The notes under the pieces are model-generated. The model searched no databases, was not told the origin of the DNA, and worked only from the letters and a program-made list of their open reading frames with translations. The position numbers and the translations under genes are program-made. This document shows, one piece after another, positions 7,865 through 16,082 of a DNA stretch of 18,502 nt (position 1 is its first letter; every line of letters begins with the position of its first letter). Location of the stretch: contig JAWRKD010000005.1 in the NCBI GenBank assembly GCA_040307135.1, forward strand, positions 1-18,502. Direction: 5' to 3'. Source of the stretch: Aminidesulfovibrio sp040307135. Lineage in GTDB: Bacteria > Desulfobacterota > Desulfovibrionia > Desulfovibrionales > Desulfovibrionaceae.

Positions 7865-8341
7865 ATGGAACTGCGCATCGCCGAGGCGCACGCACCGCTT
7901 CCCGTGGACCGGGCCTTTGCCCTGTCCATGACCATCCGCAGCTTCAAGGGCCGCCGCGACGTGGAGGCGCATCTCTTCCGCCACACCTGGGATCCGGCCG
8001 AGGAGGCCGCCTTCGACTGGAACGCCCTGCTCGGTCCCTGCATCGAGGGCGCTGCCGATCCCGAAAGCAGCCGCAAGGTGATCCTGGAGGCCTTCACCCG
8101 CCAGGAACGCGACCAGATCATCGCCTATCTCACGGAACACTACGCCTCCCGTCTCTCGGCCATCGACTCCGCGCCCCTGGGCTTTCCCGTGCCCCGGGGC
8201 CTGCCGCCGCTCTGCGGCCTGGACGAGGGCAAGAGCATCGGCTTCATCCGCTTCGAAAAGATTCCCCATTTCCACCTGCCCCTGGCCCTGCGCGGGCTCT
8301 ACGACCTGTCCCAGCACCGGCCCATCGTGGAAGGGATATAG
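7865..8341 (+). CDS. Hypothetical protein, 158 aa, unrecognised family
   Basis: I do not recognise a named family. The protein has no signal peptide or membrane segment. It opens with MELRIAEAH and is soluble and mixed in composition. It has a charged, acidic middle (about 40-95) containing FTRQERDQIIAYLTEHYASR (77-96), and a C-terminal half with EGKSIGFIRFEKIPHF (about 120-135) and a closing ALRGLYDLSQH. This looks like a conserved small cytosolic protein of Desulfovibrio-like genomes, an impression from memory. AGGGGGGCC lies just upstream of the ATG. It is divergent from uvrB (74-base gap) and 121 bases before the HD-GYP start, with no terminator visible between, so it may read through into that gene. 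Codon use is like that of its neighbours, which supports a real gene. Confidence 0.78.
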   Translation: MELRIAEAHAPLPVDRAFALSMTIRSFKGRRDVEAHLFRHTWDPAEEAAFDWNALLGPCIEGAADPESSRKVILEAFTRQERDQIIAYLTEHYASRLSAIDSAPLGFPVPRGLPPLCGLDEGKSIGFIRFEKIPHFHLPLALRGLYDLSQHRPIVEGI

Positions 8342-8392
8342 GACGTCTTCCCGGGAATTCAGGATCCATGGGCCTTGCCGTCCCCCCTCTTG

Positions 8393-8421
8393 TTGACATT
8401 GAAAATCAATTTCATTAAACC
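8393..8421 (+). promoter_or_regulatory. Promoter candidate for the HD-GYP gene
   Basis: TTGACA at 8393-8398 matches the -35 consensus perfectly. With a 17-base spacer the -10 would be TAAACC (8416-8421), a weak match; TTAAAC with a 16-base spacer is similar. Transcription would begin near 8427-8428, leaving a leader of about 35 bases. The region is AT-rich compared with its surroundings and overlaps the Fur-like box. Confidence 0.5.
8398..8416 (+). promoter_or_regulatory. Fur-like box upstream of the HD-GYP gene
   Basis: ATTGAAAATCAATTTCATT contains TGAAAAT and AATTTCA around a central C, a 7-1-7 palindrome with one mismatch. This fits the Desulfovibrio Fur motif as I recall it (TGAAAATnATTTTCA). 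It lies in the -35/-10 spacer of the candidate promoter, the right place for iron-dependent repression. Only one copy is seen. Confidence 0.6.
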
Positions 8422-8460
8422 TCCTGAAGCGGACCGTGCAGCGGCCGCGAACAGGAGGTT
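8418..8460 (+). promoter_or_regulatory. Hairpin sequestering the HD-GYP Shine-Dalgarno
   Basis: AACCTCCTG (8418-8426) is the exact reverse complement of CAGGAGGTT (8452-8460), which contains the AGGAGG ribosome site (8453-8458) for the ATG at 8463. The stem continues inward with GCGG (8429-8432) against CCGC (8445-8448) and CCG (8434-8436) against CGG (8442-8444), a bulged A at 8433 and a TGCAG loop. The internal loop is only AA against GAA. That makes 16 base pairs in all, strong enough to block initiation when the whole left arm is in the RNA. Confidence 0.75.
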
Positions 8461-8462
8461 CC

Positions 8463-9161
8463 ATGCCCTTTCCACCGCCGCTCTCCTGCATCCCGGACGG
8501 CTGCGCCTGCATCACCGACATCCTGCACCAGTTCGCCGAATCCCTCGGCAACGCCATCGACGCCAAGGACTCCCACACCCGCCGCCACTCCGACGAGGTG
8601 GCCGAGCTTTCCCGCGAACTGGCCCGCGTCCTGGGCTGCGCCCAGCGCCAGCTGGAAGTCATCCACCTGGCCGGGCACCTGCACGACATCGGCAAGATCG
8701 GCGTGCCCGACGCGGCCCTGGGCAAGCGCGGCCCGCTCGACGCCGCGGAGTGGGAGGCCCTGCGCCGCCACCCGGAGATCGGGGCGGAGATCGTGCGGCC
8801 CGTGCTGCCTCTGGCCGGGGCCGGGGTGGTGGAGATGATCCTGCACCACCACGAGCGCTACGACGGCCGGGGCTATCCCCACGGCCTGGCGGGCGAGGCC
8901 ATCCCCTTCGGCGCGCGGGTCATCACCCTGGCCGACTCCCTCTCGGCCATGCTCCAGAACCGCCCCTACCGCCGCGCCCTGGACTTCGAGACGGCCGTGG
9001 CCGAGATCGTCAAGGGCCGGGGCGCGCAGTTCGACCCCGAGGTGGCCGAGGCCTTCCTGGACAACCGGGAGCGCTTCCGCGCCCTCTGCGCCGGGATGCC
9101 GGAAATGGGAGCCCAGCCAGGGTCAGGCCTGCGCGGCCTGGGCGCTGTCCTGGCCGTTTGA
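8463..9161 (+). CDS. Stand-alone HD-GYP domain phosphohydrolase (putative c-di-GMP phosphodiesterase)
   Basis: A 232-aa protein made almost wholly of an HD-GYP domain, a family that hydrolyses cyclic di-GMP to GMP or pGpG. Motifs in order: HTRRHSDEV (38-46), HDIGKIGVPD with H74-D75, HP (103-104), HHHERYDGRGYP (128-139) holding the GYP signature, AD (157-158), RPYR (167-170) and FDP (190-192). The stretch after AD reads SLSAML where most members have xFDAMT. Three cysteines cluster at the N-terminus (C9, C14, C16). There is no receiver or sensor domain. The start at 8463 follows a perfect AGGAGG by four bases; an upstream GTG at 8436 lies inside the leader hairpin and is less likely. Fur-like and fold-back elements precede it. 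The 3' end overlaps aat tail-to-tail by 39 bases. Confidence 0.92.
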   Translation: MPFPPPLSCIPDGCACITDILHQFAESLGNAIDAKDSHTRRHSDEVAELSRELARVLGCAQRQLEVIHLAGHLHDIGKIGVPDAALGKRGPLDAAEWEALRRHPEIGAEIVRPVLPLAGAGVVEMILHHHERYDGRGYPHGLAGEAIPFGARVITLADSLSAMLQNRPYRRALDFETAVAEIVKGRGAQFDPEVAEAFLDNRERFRALCAGMPEMGAQPGSGLRGLGAVLAV

Positions 9162-9863
9162 CCAGGCCCCGGAGAGGCCGCAACCGCTCCAGGAGCCCTG
9201 CTCCGTGGGCTCGCGCAGGGCCAGGTTGAGGCGGCGCAGGAATTCCGTGCGCGGAATCTCGCGGGCGCCCAGGCGCAGCACGTGCGGGGTGGCCTGCTGG
9301 CAGTCCAGGAAGTGGTAGCCGCGGCCGCCCAGGTGGCGCAGGAGCACGGCCAGGGCGGCCTGGGAGGCTCCGCTCACGGCGTGGAACATGGATTCCCCGA
9401 AAAAGGCCCGGCCAAGGGCCAGGCCGTAGATCCCGCCCACCAGACCGCCTTCCCGGTCCCGCGCCTCCAGGCTGTGGGCGAAGCCCAGCTGGTGCAGCCG
9501 CTCGTAGGCCTCGATCATCTCGGGCAGGATCCAGGTGCCGTCCTGGCCAGGCCGGGGCTGGGCCGCGCAGGCCCGGATCACGGCCCCGAAGTCGCGGTCG
9601 AAGCTGAAGTGGAAGCGGCCGGAATTGAGGGTCCGGCGCAGGCTTCTGGGCACGTGCAGGGCCGCGGGCTCCAGGATGGGCCGGGGGTCTGGCGACCACC
9701 AGAGAATGGGCGATTCCGGCCCGTACCAGGGGAACACGCCCGCGGCGTAGGCGTTGATGAGCCGCAGGGGCGAGAGGTCCCCGCCCACGGCCAGAAGCCC
9801 GTCGGACTCGGCCTCGGCCGGGTCCGGAAACACGGGATCGTCGAACAGGCGGTAGATGGCCAT
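9123..9863 (-). CDS. aat: Leucyl/phenylalanyl-tRNA--protein transferase Aat
   Basis: A 246-aa transferase that moves Leu or Phe from aminoacyl-tRNA onto proteins with N-terminal Lys or Arg, creating N-degrons for ClpS. The family N-terminus FPDPAEAESDGLLAVGGDLS (12-31) is followed by AYAAGVFPWY (38-47), ILWWSPDPR (53-61), and later TWILPEMIEAYERLHQLGFA, VGGIYGL, AFFGESMF and LDCQQATPHV. Length is slightly above usual because of about 20 extra C-terminal residues that overlap the HD-GYP 3' end. The ATG at 9863 has no obvious Shine-Dalgarno. It follows clpA by 39 bases that hold a GC-rich hairpin, so expression may rely on readthrough or re-initiation from clpA. It is the last gene of the clpS-clpA-aat set. 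Confidence 0.96.
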   Translation of the reverse strand: MAIYRLFDDPVFPDPAEAESDGLLAVGGDLSPLRLINAYAAGVFPWYGPESPILWWSPDPRPILEPAALHVPRSLRRTLNSGRFHFSFDRDFGAVIRACAAQPRPGQDGTWILPEMIEAYERLHQLGFAHSLEARDREGGLVGGIYGLALGRAFFGESMFHAVSGASQAALAVLLRHLGGRGYHFLDCQQATPHVLRLGAREIPRTEFLRRLNLALREPTEQGSWSGCGLSGAWSNGQDSAQAAQA

Positions 9864-9875
9864 GGCGCAAACAGA

Positions 9876-9897
9876 GGGGCGGCCCGCAGGCCGCCCC
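9876..9897 (-). other. GC-rich hairpin between clpA and aat
   Basis: GGGGCGGCC (9876-9884) and GGCCGCCCC (9889-9897) form a 9-bp stem with a four-base loop. Read on the minus strand it follows the clpA stop and is trailed by TCTGTTTGCG before the aat ATG. The T-run is too weak for a full terminator, so it may act as an attenuator or RNA-stabilising stem within the operon. Confidence 0.55.
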
Positions 9898-9902
9898 CGG
9901 TT

Positions 9903-12260
<2,358 letters not shown>

Positions 12261-12266
12261 GTGACG

Positions 12267-12581
12267 CTATTCCCCTTCCATGCTGCATCGCAGGGGGAAA
12301 CCGGCCACCTTGGCCATCCGGTGGACCAGGTCCACCTTGGTCTCGGCGACTTCCGCGGTGTACACCCCGCAGACGCCGACCCCCTCGTTGTGCACGGCAA
12401 GCATGATCGTGGTCGCCTCGGACTCGCTTTTCTGAAACACTCGCATGAGCACCTCCACCACGAACTCCATGGTGGTGTAGTCGTCATTGTGCAGGAGCAC
12501 CCGGAAACGGGGAGGCTCCTGGGTTTCATTCTCGGAAATCGCCCCGGTCTGGAACTGATCCCCGAAAAGATGGTCGCTCAT
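12267..12581 (-). CDS. clpS: ATP-dependent Clp protease adaptor ClpS
   Basis: A 104-aa adaptor that binds N-terminal Leu, Phe, Tyr and Trp and hands these N-degron proteins to ClpA. The family core is present: LLHNDDYTTMEFVVEVL (29-45) with the Asn-Asp-Asp of the residue-binding pocket, then AVHNEGVGVCGVYTAEVAET (62-81). The N-terminal extension is rich in acidic and polar residues, as expected for the flexible tail that engages ClpA. The start at 12581 is preceded by GGGGGACAGG. It is the first gene of the clpS-clpA-aat operon with its own promoter. Confidence 0.96.
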   Translation of the reverse strand: MSDHLFGDQFQTGAISENETQEPPRFRVLLHNDDYTTMEFVVEVLMRVFQKSESEATTIMLAVHNEGVGVCGVYTAEVAETKVDLVHRMAKVAGFPLRCSMEGE

Positions 12582-12623
12582 GCTGCCTGTCCCCCAGAAA
12601 TGCGGGCCTGACGGCCCATCCCG

Positions 12624-12652
12624 ATAATAAGGCCGAAGCGCGCGACTGTCGA
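12624..12652 (-). promoter_or_regulatory. Sigma70-type promoter of clpS-clpA-aat
   Basis: On the minus strand TCGACA (12647-12652) is five of six to the -35 consensus and TATTAT (12624-12629) five of six to the -10, with an exact 17-base spacer. Transcription would start near 12617, giving a leader of about 36 bases with a small GGGCC/GGCCC hairpin (12604-12617) ahead of the clpS ribosome site. Confidence 0.65.
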
Positions 12653-12669
12653 GCCCCGGCCGTTTTTTT
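12631..12669. terminator. Possible weak terminator hairpin downstream of the CYTH gene
   Basis: GGCCG (12631-12635) can pair with CGGCC (12657-12661), with an inner CGA/TCG stem. In the plus direction it is followed by G and seven T's (12663-12669). In the minus direction, that of the CYTH transcript, it is followed by TTATTAT, which also forms the clpS -10. The stem is short with a large loop, so strength is doubtful. Confidence 0.35.
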
Positions 12670-13280
12670 CAGTCCTTGATCGGCTGCCCGGCGGAGGTCT
12701 CGGCTTCAGCCAGGAGGTGAGAACGTTCGGGCTCCACGAAGACGAAGTTCTCATCCTCGGGAAGGCCCCGGGCCCTGCGCCAGGCCATGTTCAGGGCGTG
12801 GTACGTCTCCCGCGAGGTCAGGGCGCCGTCCAGCCCCAGGGCCGTGGCGCAGGAGCGCAGCGCGTCCTCCGGCCCCTCGATCTCCACGAAGTCGCCGAAC
12901 GGCAGCCGATCCAGACAGATGGAGCAACCTGACAGCCGCCAGGTCTCGCGCACCTTCTCGTAGACGAAGGCCGGGACGAAACCGAGAGCCTCCAGGCCGG
13001 CAAGGGTTTCGGCGAAAGCGGACACGACGGTCTCATGCTCCGCGCAGACCTTGCAGGCCGCGTCACGCCGGGCGGGCTGTTTGATCGTGAGGGTCGAGAC
13101 CCCCCCGGCCCGACGCAGCCGCAGAAGCAGTCCGCGCTTCTTCAGTGAACGCGCCTGATCGTCCAGGACGAGGTTCTCCTCGAAGCACCGCCCCAGAGGC
13201 TCCGCGCCCAGGTTGCCCAGGGCCGCGCGAACCGCGTCCAGGTCCGGGTTGAGATATTTCAATTCACATTCCAGGCTCAT
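12669..13280 (-). CDS. CYTH domain protein (class IV adenylate cyclase / triphosphatase-like)
   Basis: A 203-aa CYTH-fold protein. The ExExK signature is E4-C-E6-L-K8, followed by RLRR (54-57), TLTIKQP (63-69), YEKVRETW (107-114), ICLDRLPFGDFVEIEGP (121-137) and LTSRETYHAL (154-163). These are the charged tunnel residues that bind triphosphate and metal ions. Family members are tripolyphosphatases, thiamine triphosphatases or CyaB-type adenylate cyclases; the sequence alone does not decide. Seven cysteines are unusual and include two CxxC pairs, C76/C79 and C119/C122. The start was taken at 13280 because the signature follows directly and GAGAGGAAA lies upstream; the in-frame extension to 13379 runs into crcB. 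It is transcribed divergently from crcB with a 52-base gap. Confidence 0.9.
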   Translation of the reverse strand: MSLECELKYLNPDLDAVRAALGNLGAEPLGRCFEENLVLDDQARSLKKRGLLLRLRRAGGVSTLTIKQPARRDAACKVCAEHETVVSAFAETLAGLEALGFVPAFVYEKVRETWRLSGCSICLDRLPFGDFVEIEGPEDALRSCATALGLDGALTSRETYHALNMAWRRARGLPEDENFVFVEPERSHLLAEAETSAGQPIKD

Positions 13281-13332
13281 GCGGGCTTTCCTCTCGGGGC
13301 GGACGCTGGTATGCAGTGACCGGAGCGCGACA

Positions 13333-13710
13333 GTGATCCGTAAACTCATCATCCTGGCCCTGGCGGGGGCCGCCGGCACCCTCTGCCGCTACTGGCTGGC
13401 CGGGGCCGTCCAGAAGCTCTGCGGCTCGGACCTGCCCGTGGGAACCTTCGCGGTGAACATGGCCGGGTGTCTGCTCTTCGGCCTGGTCTGGGGCCTGCTG
13501 GAGAACCGCGCCGGATTGTCCGGCGAATGGCGTCTGGCCGCCCTGACCGGATTCATGGGCGCCTTCACCACCTTCTCCACCTACATGTTCGAAACCGCCG
13601 CCCTGCTCCGCCTGGGCCAGACGCTGGCCGCCGTCGCCAACGTGGCCGGGCAGTCGGCGCTGGGGCTCTGTTGCGTCCTGGCGGGCATGGCCCTGGGCCG
13701 CCTGCTTTGA
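13333..13710 (+). CDS. crcB: Fluoride ion channel CrcB/FluC
   Basis: A 125-aa four-helix membrane protein of the CrcB (FluC) family, a dual-topology dimer that exports fluoride. Motifs: GAAGTLCRY (12-20), GTFAVNMAGCLLFG (37-50) with the conserved Asn (N42), and GFMGAFTTFSTY (73-84). The pore 'Phe box' reads F81 and Y84, where the second position is usually Phe. Hydrophobic spans are about 4-26, 36-58, 66-92 and 98-122. The start is GTG at 13333, with GGAG seven bases upstream; a longer reading from 13213 would run through the CYTH coding region. No fluoride-riboswitch consensus is seen in the 52-base gap. The DUF190 gene follows after 44 bases. Confidence 0.93.
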   Translation: MIRKLIILALAGAAGTLCRYWLAGAVQKLCGSDLPVGTFAVNMAGCLLFGLVWGLLENRAGLSGEWRLAALTGFMGAFTTFSTYMFETAALLRLGQTLAAVANVAGQSALGLCCVLAGMALGRLL

Positions 13711-13754
13711 GTCTAGGGGAAAACCGCCGCGCCCACAACCACACGGAGGCCGCC

Positions 13755-14102
13755 ATGAATCTGCCGCGTCACGCCGAACGTCTGCGCATCTTCGTGGGGG
13801 AAAGCGACCGCCACAAGGGCCGCCCGATCTTCGAGGTCGTGGTGGAGGAAGCCCGCCGCCAGGGATTGGCTGGAGCCACCGTGCTCCGGGGCATTTCCGG
13901 CTTCGGGGCCAACAGCCTCGTGCATACGGCCAAGATCCTGCGGCTCTCCGAGGATCTGCCCGTGGTGGTCGAAATCGTGGACACCCCGGGCAAGATCGAA
14001 TCCTTCCTGCCCTTCTTGGACGGAGTGATCAAGGAGGGCCTCGTCACCCTGGAAGGGGTGCAGGTCATGTTCTACCGTCACAACGAAGGGAGAAAGGCCT
14101 AG
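13755..14102 (+). CDS. DUF190 family PII-like protein
   Basis: A 115-aa protein of the DUF190 family, which has a ferredoxin-like, PII-like fold. Visible family features: LRIFVGESDRHKGRPIFEVV (10-29), ATVLRGISGFG (41-51), SEDLPVVVEIVDTPGKI (about 65-81) and a terminal beta strand around EGVQVMFYR. DUF190 genes are often found next to crcB, as here, and some are fused to it, so a role in fluoride-channel regulation or response is likely but unproven. The start at 13755 follows GGAGG by five bases. Its TAG stop overlaps the TAG stop of cheB on the other strand (CTAG). Confidence 0.93.
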   Translation: MNLPRHAERLRIFVGESDRHKGRPIFEVVVEEARRQGLAGATVLRGISGFGANSLVHTAKILRLSEDLPVVVEIVDTPGKIESFLPFLDGVIKEGLVTLEGVQVMFYRHNEGRKA

Positions 14103-15172
14103 CCTGAGTTGCAGCGCCGGACCATCTCACCGGCGATGGCCTCCAGGGACAGGATCTTCTGCACCCCGCCATGCTTGATGGCCTCCTGGGGCATGCCGAA
14201 TACCACGCAGCTGGCCTCGTCCTGGGCGATGGTGAAGGCTCCGGCGTCGAACAGTTCGCGCATCCCCCGGGCCCCGTCGTCGCCCATGCCGGTCATGATC
14301 GCCGCCACCACGTTCTTGCCCGCGTAGTTGGCCCCGGAGCGGAAAAGCACGTCCACCGAGGGCCGGTGACGCGAGACCAGGGGCCCGTCCTTGACCTCCA
14401 CGTAGTAGCGGGCGCCGCTGCGCTTGAGCAGCATGTGCTTGTTGCCGGGGGCGATGAGCGCCTGGCCGCGCAACATGGAGTCTCCGTCCCGGGCCTCCCG
14501 CACGGAGATCCGGCAGCCGGCGTTCAGACGGTTGGCGAAGGCCTGGGTGAAATGCTCGGGCATGTGCTGGACGATGGCCAGGGGCGGACAGTCCAGGGGC
14601 ATGGCCTCCAGGAACACCCGCAGGGCCTCCGTGCCGCCCGTGGAGGCCCCCACCAGGGCGATCTTTTCCGTGGTCCGCAGGGCTTGCGGCTTGCCCGCGG
14701 CCAGGACCGCGTCGGCCGAGAGTTTGGGCGCGACTTCCATGTCCCGGCCACCGCGGAAGGGCTTGATCCGGGCCTGGGCAGCGGCCTTCACCGCGTCGCA
14801 GATGCGGATCGCCGACTCCTCCAGGAATTTCTTGGTGCCCACCTTGGGCTTGGTCACGATCTCCACGGCGCCGTATTCCAGGGCCCGCAGGGTGGTTTCG
14901 TCGCCCGGCTCCACCAGGGAGGAGCAGACGACCACGGGAATGGGATGCTGGCTCATGAGCTTGCGCAGGAAGGTGAGTCCGTCCATGCGCGGCATCTCGA
15001 TGTCCAGGGTGATGACGTCCGGCACCTCGCTCTTGATCTTCTCCACGGCCACCAGCGGGTCCACCACCGCCGCCATGACCTCGATGTCGGGGTCCGATGC
15101 CAGAAGCTGGGCCAGGGTCTGGCGGACCACCGCCGAGTCGTCGATGATGAGCACACGGATGGGTTTTCGCAT
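14099..15172 (-). CDS. cheB: Chemotaxis protein-glutamate methylesterase CheB
   Basis: A 357-aa response regulator and esterase that removes methyl groups from, and deamidates, chemoreceptors. The receiver domain (about 5-125) has D11-D12, the phospho-acceptor D57 in LDIEMPRMDG, the conserved Ser (SSL, 84-86) and Lys 108 in TKPK. A linker leads to the methylesterase domain (about 168-353) with the catalytic serine S177 in GASTGG, H203 in QHMP and D299 in TGMGDDGARGM. All catalytic and phosphorylation residues are present, so it should be an active CheA target. It is the last gene of the H-NOX-cheA-cheR-cheB operon, 15 bases after cheR with GGAGG ahead of its start. No terminator is seen before its convergent neighbour. 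Confidence 0.97.
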   Translation of the reverse strand: MRKPIRVLIIDDSAVVRQTLAQLLASDPDIEVMAAVVDPLVAVEKIKSEVPDVITLDIEMPRMDGLTFLRKLMSQHPIPVVVCSSLVEPGDETTLRALEYGAVEIVTKPKVGTKKFLEESAIRICDAVKAAAQARIKPFRGGRDMEVAPKLSADAVLAAGKPQALRTTEKIALVGASTGGTEALRVFLEAMPLDCPPLAIVQHMPEHFTQAFANRLNAGCRISVREARDGDSMLRGQALIAPGNKHMLLKRSGARYYVEVKDGPLVSRHRPSVDVLFRSGANYAGKNVVAAIMTGMGDDGARGMRELFDAGAFTIAQDEASCVVFGMPQEAIKHGGVQKILSLEAIAGEMVRRCNSG

Positions 15173-15187
15173 GCGCGCCTCCGGTCG

Positions 15188-16069
15188 TCAGGTTCTGCGG
15201 TATACGGTGGGGGCCACCTGGACCAGGGGAAGGTCCATGCCGGTGAGACTCTCGGAATGGCCGATGAACAAGTATCCTCCGGGGATCAACTTGCCGCAGA
15301 AACGCTTGAACAGCTCTTCCTGTGTGCCCCGATCGAAATAAATGACCACGTTGCGGCAGAAGATGATGTCCAGATCCTCCCGGAAGTCGAACTCGCGCAT
15401 GAAGTTCAGGCGCTGGAAATTGACCTTGGAGCGCAATTCCGGCCCCATGCGCACCAGCCGACGGGAGCGGTCCTTGCTGCGCAGCAGATACTTCCGCTTG
15501 AGGGCCTCGGGGATGCCCTCGATGCGGTCCTCGGCGTACACGGCCCGCTTGGCCAGGGTCAGGACTTGGGTGGAGATGTCCGTGGCCAGGATGGAGAAGC
15601 TCAGCTCCGGGTTGATCTCGGCGCATTCCGAAAGCACCATGGCCAGGGTGTACGGCTCCTCGCCCGTGGAGCAGCCCGCGCTCCAGACCGCCACCCTGCC
15701 GCGCCCCTTGCGCCGCAGGACGTCCGGAATCACCTTCGCTGCAAGGATCTCGAAGTGCCGGGGCTCACGAAAGAAATGCGTGGTGTTGGTGGTCACCACG
15801 TCGATGAGTTGGGCCAGCTCCTGTTCCATTCCCTGGGGACTGAACAGGAATTCGCAGTATTCCCGGTGGGAACCCAGACCCAGGGCCCGCAGGCGTTTCT
15901 GCAGCCGGGCCTCCAGCATGGTCTTCTTGGCCGGCGGCAGCTTGATGCCCAGTTCGGCGGTGATGAACTGGCTGAAACGTCGGAAGTCCGCCTCGCTCAT
16001 CTTGGGCGTGGTGGAACACGCCTCCACCGTTCGCCGCCGCGCATCGCCATCGTCGTCCTTGATTCCCAT
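15188..16069 (-). CDS. cheR: Chemotaxis protein methyltransferase CheR
   Basis: A 293-aa S-adenosylmethionine-dependent methyltransferase that methylates glutamates on chemoreceptors, opposing CheB. The N-terminal helical domain (about 24-95) is followed by the TTHFFREPRHF motif (96-106), the SAM site VWSAGCSTGEEPY (128-140), ATDIS (162-166) and IIFCRNVVIYF (235-245), all standard for CheR. The start at 16069 has GGAGG at 16076-16080; the first 23 residues form a charged tail not always present in the family. It lies 13 bases after the cheA stop. There is no C-terminal TPR extension. Confidence 0.97.
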   Translation of the reverse strand: MGIKDDDGDARRRTVEACSTTPKMSEADFRRFSQFITAELGIKLPPAKKTMLEARLQKRLRALGLGSHREYCEFLFSPQGMEQELAQLIDVVTTNTTHFFREPRHFEILAAKVIPDVLRRKGRGRVAVWSAGCSTGEEPYTLAMVLSECAEINPELSFSILATDISTQVLTLAKRAVYAEDRIEGIPEALKRKYLLRSKDRSRRLVRMGPELRSKVNFQRLNFMREFDFREDLDIIFCRNVVIYFDRGTQEELFKRFCGKLIPGGYLFIGHSESLTGMDLPLVQVAPTVYRRT

Positions 16070-16082
16070 CTCCCGCCTCCGG

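Noticed and set aside
8342..8371. Five six-base palindromes in 30 bases (GACGTC, CCCGGG, GAATTC, GGATCC, CCATGG) resembling a cloning polylinker
   Set aside because: The flanking genes and the Fur-like region read as native sequence on both sides, the order is not one of the common vector polylinkers I know, and no vector sequence follows. Probably chance, though read-level checking of the assembly here would settle it.
8436..8462. Upstream GTG start extending the HD-GYP protein by nine residues
   Set aside because: It lies inside the leader hairpin without its own ribosome site, while ATG 8463 follows a perfect AGGAGG.
13311..13319. ATG-CAG-TGA mini-frame before crcB
   Set aside because: Only two codons and no ribosome site; it is unlikely to be a leader peptide.
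13281..13332. Fluoride riboswitch upstream of crcB
   Set aside because: The 52-base gap shows no match to the conserved fluoride-riboswitch core that I can see. A covariance search would be decisive.
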